Below, piece after piece: positions 9,900 to 21,288 of a stretch of 64,000 bases of DNA (its first letter is position 1; each line of letters starts with the position of its first letter). This DNA is from Epiperipatus broadwayi (lineage: Eukaryota > Onychophora > Udeonychophora > Euonychophora > Peripatidae). The notes under the pieces were generated by a model that was not told the origin of the DNA, did no database searches, and was given only the letters and a program-made list of their open reading frames with translations. The position numbers and the translations under genes were made by a program. The DNA lies in NCBI GenBank assembly GCA_028023455.1, contig JAQFVV010000017.1, positions 870,001 through 934,000 on the forward strand, read 5' to 3'.

Positions 9900-11100
9900 G
9901 ATAAATATACCAATTAAAGTTCATAAATTGAAATAAGGAACACTTCAGAAAAAAATCAGGAGTAGATAGATATAAATTTTATATATTTTTTCAAGTTGTA
10001 ATTCAATTAAATTATGTCTAGAGTTAACAACATATATATATATTCTAGTTTTTGTTTTTATCTGTATGTCTTTCATCTTATCTTAATCCCATTGCAACTA
10101 TTCACCTGCACAGAGGTCAAACCACGCTTGCTCACTATGGATGCATTTGAAATATCCACTTCATTGTTATCAAGTAACTAAGGCATATGTAACACATTAT
10201 CATTTTAGTTTATATGAATACATTTAGAAATACTTAAATTTAACTTCTTTTATATACTTTTAGATATATTTCAAACATATTCCATCACACATTCCTACAA
10301 TATAAGACCAAAGACATGAGAACAAGATAAATGATCACCAAGATGTGTATTTCATGCTGAATCAGCTCTCATTAGTTGACCTAGTTCACAATATCTTACA
10401 CTTATTGGCATCATTTGTTTTAGTATTATGTAGATAACAAATTGTTGTAGTTTGGTTTACAAATCTCAAACTTTCTGTGCTCACAACTTTGACACAAACT
10501 ACTTTATACAAATATATTAATGGTTATTACAAATCATTTATTAAACTAGAGATTATCCCTAACTCACATATACACTTTAAATATCGCCTCATGAATAATG
10601 TATTTGTAATGTTATAGAAGTATCAATACCTGAGGCTCCTTAGGCATGTTGAGATTTTTGATAACTATTACTACACCACTCACATGCTTTTAACTCATTC
10701 TGAATAGAAGTTTTGTAAAGCCTTCTTGTAATCATTTTTTAATATATAATTAAATTTAATGAAAAAGTATTGCACTAAATGGAAAATTAGCTTAATACAT
10801 CCAATAGTGTTTTCATTTTTTAGATAGTGTAAACTTTTCTACTAAATATATTTACAATCCGAATAATATGAGTATCCAATCTAAACAGAAAAAATCTGGA
10901 GGTTTTACTCTTATCTAAAACTGGTTGTTTCTAAAAGTAATCAATCACTTTTCTTAATTTGCTTTTAATATTTTTATATTGTTCAGGTTATTTAACGCTT
11001 CTTTTTTGATCTGATGTATGAGGTTTTTTTTAAACCTAATAGTCTCACCTCCCTCTCCCCCCGTCATTCATTCATTTAAAGTAACACTCTATTTTAGATA
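9900..11100. other. Mostly featureless A+T-rich sequence around one exon
   Basis: Apart from the exon at 10106-10177 and short TATA runs I can support nothing here. A partly open minus-strand patch at 10300-10420 was not convincing. Confidence 0.4.
10106..10177 (-). CDS. Coding exon of unidentified minus-strand gene (most 5' exon seen)
   Basis: Minus strand: acceptor CCTTAG, then exactly 24 open codons (L-L-D-N-N-E-V-D-I-S-N-A-S-I-V-S-K-R-G-L...) to a GTGCAG/GTGAAT donor; phase 0 at both ends. Base composition is less A+T-rich than the flanks. Assigned to the same gene as the exons at 10-5192 by strand and proximity only; no phase link was established because the next exon is missing. Confidence 0.45.
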
Positions 11101-11102
11101 TG

Positions 11103-11222
<120 letters not shown>

Positions 11223-11352
11223 TAATTAAACTATCCTATAAAACAAACAGTTATGTCCAGTGTACACACAGTACTCTGTACTGTAAAAAAATAATCATTG
11301 AACATGAAACAGAAAAAGAAATAAGTATATAGAGCCATAATGTGTATTATTA

Positions 11353-11376
11353 GTGTGTGTGTGTGTGTGTGTGTGT
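11353..11376. repeat. (GT)n microsatellite
   Basis: About 12 GT units shortly after the TTA array. Confidence 0.9.
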
Positions 11377-12004
11377 ATGCTGTACTGAAGTCAATGAGGA
11401 AATATTCACCTTAGAATCAGGGTGGGTCACTAATGAGATAGGTGTTTTTGCTACACCCTGACCAGAAACCTTCATTACATACTAGAAAACAGAATCCAGT
11501 CACCCGTAATTAGAGGAGTCAAGATTTATTTGCATCTTGTCACTTAATCTAAAAACCATTAAGATTGTTCATTCACTAATGTATAACATGTTTTTTTAAT
11601 GGGTGGATTGTATTTTATTGTTTTTAGCTATGTTGTTGCGTCAATTAAATTTAAAAAATATATAAATATAACAAAAAAACACTTTAATATTTAATATTAT
11701 CGCACATCTGATATATTGTTGAAAGTAAAGGTGTATTTCAATGTGTATATGTGGTGTATATACTATATACATATCATCATTGCTTATAAAAAAAGTTACA
11801 CTCATTATTGTTAAGTATATGCTGTTCAATGTATTTTCAATACTATAGAATTCTTTACTATTTATTTATTATAATGTTACTTGACGCTAGAGCACCAAAA
11901 TCAGCTAGAAAAGAACAACCATTTCATTTAAATCAGGGAGAGGCAAAGTCTAATTTTCCGCAGAATATTTATTAAAGATTTTAAGACTTCTCATTCGATA
12001 ATTT

Positions 12005-12046
12005 AATATACAAAAATTAGCAAAGCTTTGTTAATTTTTGTATATT
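12005..12046. repeat. 42-bp palindrome
   Basis: Two 21-bp arms centred on AAAGCTTT with one mismatch and no loop. A candidate cruciform or small hairpin; no associated gene. Confidence 0.85.
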
Positions 12047-12291
12047 ATTCGTCTAATGCAAGTCAAAGAAAAAAATTAAGTTAGACAAAGAAAAATATCT
12101 ATAAATAACTTTAATTGCAATTTAAAATTCAGAGAATGGAAATAAATGATAAAAAAAATAGCTGGAAATTATTTAAAATTAATTGTCCATTTTTATATTT
12201 TCAATATATGTTTGCTGACATATCTCTCCAAACCCTAAATATTCGTGCGTATTTATTGATGTACTTTGTACAAATTTACTTTCTACTGTCA

Positions 12292-12372
12292 TGAATTGGT
12301 GGTCGAGAGGTCAGCGACAGCTGCTTTACAGGCAGTTGTCCCGGGTTGGCAGGTTGGCTTCCCGGCTGTTGC
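12292..12372 (+). repeat. tRNA-like sequence (tRNA-Val(TAC)-like pseudogene or SINE head)
   Basis: TGGTCGAGAGGTCAGCGAC resembles a D arm. CTGC-TTTACAG-GCAG forms an anticodon arm with TAC in position. CCGGG...CCCGG can form a T stem, but its loop is expanded to about 16 bases and the B box is mutated to GGTTGGCTTCC. It is far richer in G+C than its surroundings. The expanded T loop argues against a functional tRNA gene; a SINE head or dead tRNA is more likely. Confidence 0.45.
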
Positions 12373-12660
12373 TATGACACATGAGGAGAAAAAAAAATTA
12401 CTTTCTATTGATGCTATATTTTTTAGCAAACATTTATTGGCGATGTAAATGTATTTAATCATTTCGATTAATTTAGAAAATGAAACTATTGTATTCAATC
12501 TTAGACATAAGTTTAATTTCATTAAAGTGCTAAGAAGTTTTTAATCCTTCCACTGGTGCATGCTATCTTTTTTTATCCTCTTATCTCTTTCTATTCTTAA
12601 GCCATGATCTTATTTACAATTTATATGAAGGCAAACTTTTTCCTACTAGTTAATATAATA

Positions 12661-12861
12661 TACTAACTAAATTAACAACTCAACAGTGGTTTATTAAAGC
12701 ACATGAGATACTAAGTCTTTGAAAATATAAGAATGGACGTTTTATCCACCTTGAAATGAGAGCATGGAGATCTTAAATTGATAGATTACTTCTTTTAAGG
12801 CTATATTTTAACTATTGATAGTGGCAAAATTTTTCAATTTACTGCTTAGTATATAATATTA
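12661..12861. repeat. Left arm of an inverted repeat split by a LINE
   Basis: Reverse complement of 16237-16480, with shared blocks such as CACCTTGAAATGAGAGCAT and ACTTCTTTTAA and scattered differences. Before the LINE arrived the two arms were separated by only about 65 bp, so this was a foldback like the others in the window. Confidence 0.8.
12851..12861. repeat. Target site duplication of the LINE, left copy
   Basis: ATATAATATTA here and at 16171-16181, a perfect 11-bp direct repeat bracketing the LINE. Confidence 0.75.
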
Positions 12862-13190
12862 TAGGAATGGCTGCAGAAAGGAGTTTGCTATTAACTGAAA
12901 GGAGACCCATTGATTCCTCTTGGAGGCCTTAAAGGAACCGAGCAGGGCAAATTCCTAATGTCCACTCCATACGTTCTTGTCGTTGCAGCTGTTATTACTA
13001 TATGTTTATTCATATAGTATACGAACATGGATGGGCTGCTCACCAACACGCATTAGCCAGTGTGGTGAGTTTATTGGCTTTTTACCTCTGAGTTTAAGAT
13101 CAAGAAACACCATGGTCTTTCTTCTCAGTGCCTGATAAGGAAGAATGAATGTTTGTGTAAATAATAAAGATTTTTCCCAATTATACAATT

Positions 13191-13550
13191 ATGACAGACA
13201 AAAATAAAGCATGGCCCTTAATCCCAGGAGGCTGTAAAGTCACCAACCAAGGCAGCGGTTGGTGGCCGAAGGCGGAGGGTGCTAAGAATATCCTGGAGGC
13301 GGACCCAGGCTGCCATTTGATGACGACTTTTTATTTAGGTACTTACAACTGCAGATCACTTTCAAGTGAAGGAAGATTGCAAGAATTAGAAGAAGAACTC
13401 TCTTATATTAAATGGGATATTATTAGACTTTGTGAAGTTAGAAGAAAAGGTGAAGATACAATTGATTTAAAAAGTGGACATATGCTCTATTATAAAGGCA
13501 CAAATATTGGAAATACAAGTGGAGTAGGATTCATTATAAATAAAAAGTGA
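13191..13550 (+). pseudogene. LINE ORF, N-terminal part of endonuclease
   Basis: Encodes the start of the AP-endonuclease-like domain: Y-N-C-R-S-L (metal-binding Asn block) near residue 46, then W-D-I-I-R-L-C-E-V-R-R (catalytic Glu block) and G-V-G-F-I-I-N. It ends in a TGA at 13548 where the protein should continue; the next frame picks up within a few codons with the same frame sense. The true start is probably the ATG at 13319 or 13191; a mid-length leader makes either possible. Confidence 0.8.
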
Positions 13551-13562
13551 AAGAACAATATT

Positions 13563-14564
13563 GTGGAGATTGATGGTGTATCAGACAGAGTGGCAAGATT
13601 AGTTATACAACTTAATAGCAGATATCAAATGCAGATAATTCAGGTTTATGCCCCAACAAGTTCTCACAGTGATGAAATAGTAGAAGATTTTTATATGGAT
13701 GTACAAAAGGCTTTTGATCAGAGTAAGCAACATTTTAAAATTGTTATGGGAGATTTTAATGCTAGAATTGGTAAACAAATGAAAGATGAAAGTGTTGTAG
13801 GTAATTTTGGTTATGGTAATAGAAATGAGAGAGGACATAGACTTGTGGAGTTTGCAGAGAAGGAAAAACTTTATTCTTATGAGTTCTCTTCCGATCTGAA
13901 AAATGTTAGAAGGAAATGGACATGGAAGCATCCAAATGAAGGTACAGCAGAATTGGATTATATTTTGACTAACAGGAAATACATATTTCAAGATTGTAAT
14001 GTTCTTAATAAATTTAACACAGGAAGTGATCATCGATTAGTAAGGGGTAAGATAGGTGTTAATGTAAAACTAGAGAGACAAAAATTATTAAGAAAAACAA
14101 AATTTACAGTTGATATTCCTAATCTTCAGAAACATTCTAATGAATTTAAATTAGAACTTACAAATCGGTTTCAAGTATTAGTAGATTTTGAACATGATTC
14201 AGATTTGAATGAAATTAATATGAAAATAACTGATACACTTTTAAAAACTGCAACAAAGATAGCTGATAGAAAAAAGCAGCAATTGACTAATAAAATTTCT
14301 ACTGAGACTAGAGAACTTATGAAGAAAAGAAGGAATATGAAGATATGCAAGAATGATGCATTAAAAAGAATTGAATATCTCGAATTTTGTAAAATGGTGC
14401 GGAAAAGAGTTGAAAATGATATAAGAAAGTATAACTGTGAACTAGCAAGAAAAGCTGTAGAAGAAAATAAAAGTCTTAAGAATGTAAAACAACATTTTGG
14501 TATTGGTAGGAAATTTATATCTGCAATAAAGAAAAAAACGACGCTCTTCCGATCTGAGGGATGA
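13563..14564 (+). pseudogene. LINE ORF, rest of endonuclease and linker
   Basis: Shows the endonuclease motifs Q-V-Y-A-P-T (substrate loop), G-D-F-N-A-R-I-G (catalytic Asp/Asn), L-D-Y-I-L-T and G-S-D-H-R-L-V (catalytic Asp-His), then a lysine-rich helical linker. The last dozen codons are not LINE sequence: they read through the adapter-like 18-mer at 14538-14555, where the frame is lost. Compared with the copy at 8265 about 24 bp of LINE sequence is missing there. Confidence 0.85.
14538..14555 (+). other. Illumina adapter-like 18-mer (assembly contamination)
   Basis: ACGACGCTCTTCCGATCT is an exact match to the 3' end of the Illumina TruSeq/P5 read-1 adapter. The 8265-9895 copy of the same LINE reads smoothly through this position without it. 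The base before it (A) departs from the adapter, so only the terminal 18 nt are present. The neighbouring bases GAGGGATGACATTATG resume LINE sequence. Confidence 0.93.
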
Positions 14565-14568
14565 CATT

Positions 14569-15723
14569 ATGAAATTGGTAGAAGATTTTTATCAAGAATT
14601 ATATAGTAATAAAGAACAAGTACCTCCTATATCTATTACATCTTCCGAATTGCCCAGAATTTTAAATGAAGAAGTGAGAAATGCAATTAAATGTATGAAA
14701 AAAGGAAAGGCTCCAGGTAATGATGGAATTATAATTGATATATTAAAAGAAGCAGGTGAAGAAACAGAAAAAATATTAGCAAAGTTATATACCAAATGTC
14801 TAAATGATAAAGATGTACCGGATGATTGGAAGAATGCAGTAATAATATTAATATTTAAAAAAGGTGATAAAGAAGATATTAGAAATTACAGACCTATCAG
14901 CCTTTTATCAGTTTTATATAAAATTTTTACCAAGATAATTACAACTCGTCTACAGAGAACCTTGGATTTTCACCAACCAAGAGAACAAGCTGGATTTAAA
15001 AGTGGTTTTAGTACAATAGATCATATTCAAGTATTGAGAGAAGTTATAGAAAGGACAAATGAATATGAGTTGTCATTATGTTTTGGATTTGTAGATTATG
15101 AAAAGGCATTTGATTCTATAAACATTTCTTCAGTGATTAAAGCATTGAATCATCAAGGTATAGATCCAGGATATTGTCATATTTTAAAGAATATTTATAA
15201 AAATGCAACAGCAACAATTAGATTACATAATGATACTGGGAAAATCAACATTGAGAAAGGTGTAAGACAAGGTGACTCCATATCTCCAAAACTTTTTACA
15301 GCAGTGCTGCAAGAAGTATTTTGTGGATTAAAATGGGAAACTAAAGGAGTGAAAGTAAATGGAGATTATTTAAGTCATTTAGATTTCACAGATGATGTAG
15401 TTGTTTTTGCAAATAATGCTTCCGAGCTGCAGGAAATGTTGCAGGAGTTATCAGATGAAAGTAGGAAAGTAGGACTAAAGATAAATGTTAAAAAGACTAA
15501 AGTAATGTTTAATCGATTTGCTCAAAATATGAAAATAAAGATTGATTATGATGAATTAGAAGAAGTTAAGAGTTACAAATACTTTGGTCAGATTATTAAT
15601 ACAGATGGAAACATAATAGAGGAAATTAATCATAGAATTAAACTTGGTTGGAGTGCTTTTGGTAGAAATAACTTGATATTAAAAGGAAATATGCCTATGT
15701 GTTTGAAAAGAAAGGTTCTTTAA
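14569..15723 (+). pseudogene. LINE ORF, reverse transcriptase domain
   Basis: A 384-codon open frame with RT motifs in order: G-K-A-P-G-N-D-G-I (~50), Y-R-P-I-S-L-L-S-V (~105), A-G-F-K-S-G-F-S-T (~143), [10 protein letters not shown] (~175), [11 protein letters not shown] (~240), then F-T-D-D at 15384-15395 where F-A-D-D is usual. The truncated copy at 9133 has F-A-D-D, so the Ala-to-Thr change is specific to this copy and may impair catalysis. The frame ends at a one-base length change near 15717. Confidence 0.88.
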
Positions 15724-16150
15724 CAAATGTGTTTTACCAGTTCTTACTTATGGATCTGAGACTTGGACACTTAATAGAAGATCAATACAGAGACTTCAGA
15801 CCACTCAAAGAAGTATGGAGAGATGTATGTTGGGAGTAACAAGAAGAGATCGAAAACGCAATGTATGGGTAAGAGAACAAACAGGTGTTACTGACCTCAT
15901 TGAAAAAATTAAAAGATTGAAGTGGAGTTGGGCTGGACATATTGCTAGAAGAGATGATAATAGTTGGACAATTGAAATTTTAAACTGGATTCCAAGAGAT
16001 TGTAAGAGACCCAGAAGGAGACCACATGTAAGATGGATGGATGAAATAAGAAAATGTGTAGGGGTGATGTGGAGAAGAGAAGCTAAAGATCGGAGAAGAT
16101 GGATTAAACTTGGAGAGACCTTCATCCTACAGTGGATTGATAATGGTTGA
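15724..16150 (+). pseudogene. LINE ORF, C-terminal basic tail
   Basis: After the frameshift the protein continues in another frame: V-L-P-V-L-T-Y-G-S-E-T-W-T-L, Q-R-S-M-E-R-C-M-L-G-V-T, L-K-W-S-W-A-G-H-I-A-R-R and H-V-R-W-M-D-E-I-R-K, ending at a TGA about 20 bp before the GATGAT tail. This segment is the C-terminal region typical of RTE-type elements and is the part repeated in most fragments in the window. Confidence 0.85.
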
Positions 16151-16236
16151 TAATGATGATGATGATGATGATATAATATTAACTCCTAGAAAATCTTGGT
16201 ATTTACATATTTTACTATTTCATGTAAAACTGATAA

Positions 16237-16480
16237 GCAGTAAACTGAAAATTTTCACCAATGTCAATAGTTAGAATATAGCTTTAAAAGAAGTAATCTG
16301 ATGAATTTAAAATCTTTATGCTCTCATTTCAAGGTGCTTCAGATCGACCTACATAAGTGAATATAGATAAAAGAATATGATGGTCCGTTCTTATTTTTTC
16401 AAAGATACTATCTCGTGCTTTGGATTGAGAGTATTTCATATGTTCTATAAACCAATGTTGAGTTGTTAATCTAATTAATA
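16237..16480. repeat. Right arm of the inverted repeat split by the LINE
   Basis: Reverse complement of 12661-12847 with small insertions (it is about 50 bp longer). Sequence 16182-16236 between the LINE's right target duplication and this arm is remaining loop. Confidence 0.8.
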
Positions 16481-16733
16481 TATATAATAAATATAATAGA
16501 AATTAACTACAGTATTGTAAACATTCTTGCAATCCGCAGAATTACTTTCGATTAATTTCTTAACTCTCCTCAACTGCCGTTAAATTAATATATATATATT
16601 CTTTAAACAACCATATCTTATTCATATATTTGGTATCCATTAATCACGTAACAATAAAACAAAATAAATGTCCGCTAATATCAATAATACAATAACAAAA
16701 CTTAAATATATTCCAAACAACGGTAAACAATTT

Positions 16734-16852
16734 ATAATACAATATAAATAAAAACTCATAAAGAAATATTTTCGATTATAAAGTTGAGTTGAAAATGATT
16801 ATGAATATAATCGAAAATATTTCTTTATGAGTTTTTATTTATATTGTATTAT
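16734..16852. repeat. Perfect 47-bp inverted repeat, 25-bp loop
   Basis: Arms 16734-16780 and 16806-16852 appear to match at every position. A TA-rich run follows at once. The absence of mismatches suggests recent origin or ongoing conversion. Confidence 0.9.
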
Positions 16853-17154
16853 ATATATATATATATAACAAAGTATGTGCATTTGTGTATAAAATGTGCT
16901 TTATCAAGTATCCAATAAGTAATATAAAATATAATGTTGAAAATCATAACCGTGATTATTTCTACCTAAACTCTAGATTGCTTTTAAAAAATTTGCAATG
17001 TAAGATCTTTGCTTTTTTAGATTCACACTTCTTATTTACATTAGCTTGTATTTTAATATATATTATGTTATTGCACTCAACATTGAAGAGGATTTCCTCT
17101 TCATTGGAGTGCTAAAATTTTAGCTTCCTTTATTTAAAGGGGAATATAGCTATG

Positions 17155-17325
17155 GCATTGTAAAAGACCCAGAAAGAGACCACATGTGAGATGGATGGAT
17201 GAAATAAGAAAGTGTGCAGAGGTGATGTGAAGAAGAGAGGCTAAAGATCAGAGAAAATGGATTGAACTTGGAGATACCTTCATCCTGCAGTGGATTGATA
17301 GTGTTTGATGATGATGATAATGATG
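17155..17325 (+). mobile_element. RTE-type LINE 3' fragment with target duplication
   Basis: Carries only the end of the basic tail coding region (from K-R-P-R-K-R-P-H-V equivalent) and the GATGATGATAATGATG tail. ATAGCTATG at 17146-17154 and 17326-17334 flank it exactly, a 9-bp target duplication. A 5'-truncated insertion of the same family as 12862-16170. Confidence 0.88.
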
Positions 17326-17373
17326 ATAGCTATGATGTGTTTCAAATATTATACATATATATCAAAAATTACC

Positions 17374-17750
17374 CCAAATTTACAACTAAACCAGACTAAC
17401 CAAAGAAATAAACTCTAAAATACAACCAATAGTTTCTCTGCTATAAGCAGACTTCTCAAGTGTAAAGAACTAAAACATAACAAATTTATATATATTACTC
17501 CCAATTCCTACTTACATCTTAATATTAAAAGAACTTTTAAACAAGTTAATTGCTTCAGAATCAAATTTTTAATAATAAAGCTTGTTTGTGGGGTGTAAAT
17601 GGAAATTGTGGGTAATAGGTAGTATAAATTTGTTGTTATATTTTAGTCTTTTACACTTAAGAAGTCTGCTTGTAGTAGTGAAACCATTGATTGTGTTTTA
17701 GAATTTCTTTCTTTGGCTAGTCTTGTTTAGTTGTGAATTTGAGGTAAATT
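17374..17750. repeat. Foldback element with ~140-bp arms (family B)
   Basis: The left arm (about 17374-17515) and right arm (about 17596-17750) are diverged reverse complements. Each contains GAGAAGTCTGCTT-[AG]TAGCAG...GAAAC-like sequence, a small hairpin followed by GAAAC. A third, single arm of the same family lies at 39945-40070. Confidence 0.75.
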
Positions 17751-17759
17751 TGTATTGTT

Positions 17760-20700
17760 TTATTGTTAGCATTAGGTTTTGTTTATATATATAGTAACCT
17801 CCAGGTGCGCTAACTCCTATTGCTTTAAAGACTATTTATCTAAACAAAAGTTCTAATACTCTCTATGTTAATCTTATAAAGCAGGTAAACATAAAATCAG
17901 ATTACTATAAAAATATTAATCCAAATAACTTAATTAAATCAGATTACTTAATCAAAATAAATCTTTCTTAATCAAATTAGATCTCAGGGTTCTTATTAGT
18001 AAATTCTCCAATAAACAAATATAATCTTATTTTTCATCTCAAATTCTTATCTAAACCATGATTGTGATATTTAATAAATACTTATAAGATATGATCTAAT
18101 CTTTGAATAATATCCTAATACAACAATAAATTTTATGTTAAAATTAATCCTGAATCTCTGATATGAAATAGTCATAAAGCAGTCTAGGATGATATTTGTG
18201 ATAATATGAATAGGAAAGAAATTTTGTTGCTATCCATATATCACACATTCCCTTATCATCTTGATCAAAATAAAATAGTATAATATTGTTAATGAAGGAT
18301 ATGACCATAACACATCAACAATATAAATTTAATCAAGTGACTTTAATAATCTTCTTGTATGTACTCTTATATTTTAATATTGAAATATATGTGTGATTTT
18401 GGATTTCTGAGAATGCAAATACTGATATAGATACAAATTCAGAAGTAATAATAAAATCATTATTTTTATTAACACTAATAAATATAACAAGGATAATCAT
18501 TAAATATTTTAATGAAATCAAAAATTATAATTATCACAAGTTGAAGTAAAATTTAAATTACAAAAAAATACAATATGATTTAACTATGAATATGGAAAGC
18601 TCTCATATTTGTTTATTAATCCAGCTTTCTTTCCCATATGTCGCAATATGAAATATATGTAATAATGTCAACAAATTAGTCTTACCAGTGGTATAATAAT
18701 ATTGAATTTGCAACAAGATGTATAATCTCATAGCTACGTAAAAAATAATTATAAATATAAGCATAAAACATTTTATTAAGGTTTTTAAACACAACAGATA
18801 CATAGACTAAGCCATAGTTGGAAGCCTGCATGGCTTTTAAAAAAAATATTCACCAAGTTATACATCAAGGAATATAAAAGAAAGACATTATGATGGAATA
18901 GATTCAAAATAAACACTTGCCCAAAAGTGTACAGAAGAAATTAGGATTTATGTCTAATCTTAACAAATATACCAAGAATAAACTATCACAAAAGATTGCA
19001 TAAAGTATAACATTATTGGCTATTCTGTCATCTAAAACAGCCTATATCTCACAAGGATGATAAGAATAATAAGTGAAAATAATATTAATCCTACTATCTC
19101 ATACAGCAATAACAAACATGATGTGAAAATTTGATAAAATATAATTAAAGCAAGAAACAACTAGGCATATAAATTGTGGCTTAACAATTTAATAAAAAAA
19201 TATCTATCTACTTCACTAATTCTTCCATCCAATTATACACATTTTAAAGAATTCCAAGCAGAACAGTTAAGTGATCTTTTTGATTATATTTTAAAACAGT
19301 ACTTATCTGAGAACTCTAATAATAAACATATTACAAATCATACATAAATAATACATTTACAATATCAGAAATATAATATACCTATAAATAAAGCTTATAT
19401 CTAAATAATTATAGCCCTTTTATCATTTAGTAGTTTATAAGTCCTTAAATCTTTGGTTTCAATAAGGATTTTGCAGTATAACAGTTCCAATAATGAGACC
19501 TTGGAAATGTTGAAGATTTATTAAGGTATTCAGATGATATGAATATTAAATATTGGCAAAACAATTTATTAAAATTTGAGGCACTTAAAATTTGCAAGCA
19601 GTGTCATAATTTGAAAAGCCATTCAAGGTAAATAAAGTATTTATTCAAATAATATGACCCTAAGAAAATATATATTTTTTGGAAGCAATTCAAATATAAA
19701 ACAATGAAAAGTAAAAAGCATAATATTTATTTCAAACAGTATGAAGATTATAATATTATTTCTTTTTGAAAACAATTTATAACTTCATGCATCAAGACAT
19801 TGATAAAGAGCATATATTGCATGCAATACAAAGTTTTATTCAGTAAAAAATAATTTATTAGGAGCATAGCAGTCCTTTAAAGGCAATACATATTATAAAA
19901 CAAGAAGCAAATTATAAAATGCACAGAATATGTTTTATGCAATATTTATATTTTATCCACAATAAAATATTCAAAGACATAAAAGACATTAAAGCCTAAA
20001 TATTCTATATTTGTAGAAAAAGGCAAAATATTTCCTTAAAGTGCAATATTTTATCATCTACATTTTATTTGAAGGCGAATGCATGTATATGAAAATAATT
20101 CATTTATAACATCTCGAAGTATATGATGAAATTCATAAAAAAATTAATATATTCTGTAATTTTATGTATGTTGAAATAAGCATTTCATTTATGTTAAAAT
20201 AGCATTATAATAATAATCATAAAATATTTTACATTGTGAAGAAATAATAAAATAATATGCTTTCATTAATAAAATAAATGCAATTATACTTTCATAATTT
20301 AGTATTCCACAACTGCTTTTATCATTTATAACCTTCTGCGAGTTTAGCAAAAGTTCTAATTTGAATATAACATCAAATTAAGCTTAAATGAGGATTTTTT
20401 GCAAATAATAATTTTAGCATTTACAAAATATACATTCAGTAATTCATTATAGAATAAAATATAATGAACTTAGTTTAAATCTACATTTGGCATTTAACAT
20501 TTTTAAAAGCTTTAATTTCATATAATTTTAGCAGAACTAAAGAAGCCTTTTAATATTAATAAAATTTCAAGCAATATAATTATGCCTTCTGTAAAAAAAT
20601 TCCTGCTGCCACAAAACATTGCAACAGTATATAAGGAATAATTATGCATTGTTGGAGATTTCTGAATGGAGTATAAAGAAGATTCTGAAGATTGATGGAT

Positions 20701-21288
20701 ATGCCAAAACTAAAGGCTCAATCAGATAATTAATTTAGCCATTCATGGCTTTAACTGGAAAAATAATCAGTAGTTATAAAAATTATACATTGTAAAATGA
20801 TGACGTGGATAAAGATATACTTGGTCAGAGCTTAAATATGGTATTTCAGGTGATAGATAACTAATTGAATGATTGACAATGAGGGTGTCAATAAATAATG
20901 GGATCTGATTCAGATGATAAATATGCTAAAAAATAACTTTTAATTACACTATCTGAAAATTTTAAACAAAACAAATTAATATTACATCATCTTTTATAAA
21001 TAATTATTATTTAGAAACAAATTGAATATAGTATCTCCATAACAATACATTTATTTAAAACATTTTTATAATAAAATAGTTTTAGATATTTACATCTTTC
21101 AGTCAAGGAAGTTGAAATATAATTATTTTCTTTTAAATTTTTAACTTTAACTGGAAATAGATTACACACATTCACACACACTATAATATTTAAATTATGA
21201 TTTAGAAATATTTTAAAGTTATTGTCTAAGTATAAATACTTTTAGAAGATTAGACTATTATTAAGCTAGCAATGAGAACTATATTTAT
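17760..21288. other. Long A+T-rich stretch, nothing supported
   Basis: About 3.5 kb without a credible exon, RNA gene or repeat. Open frames are short and low-complexity. Confidence 0.5.

Larger units (their letters stand above)
12862..16170 (+). mobile_element. RTE-type LINE, near full length, recently inserted
   Basis: A 3.3-kb non-LTR retrotransposon with a ~330-bp leader, a single ORF of apurinic endonuclease plus reverse transcriptase type, and a 3' tail of GATGAT units (about 16152-16170), as typical of the RTE clade. It is flanked by a perfect 11-bp target duplication. The ORF is broken by a stop at 13548, an adapter-like insertion or replacement at 14538 and a frameshift near 15717. 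Five other fragments of the same family occur in the window (4593-, 8265+, 17155+, 35609+, 49254-). Confidence 0.9.
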
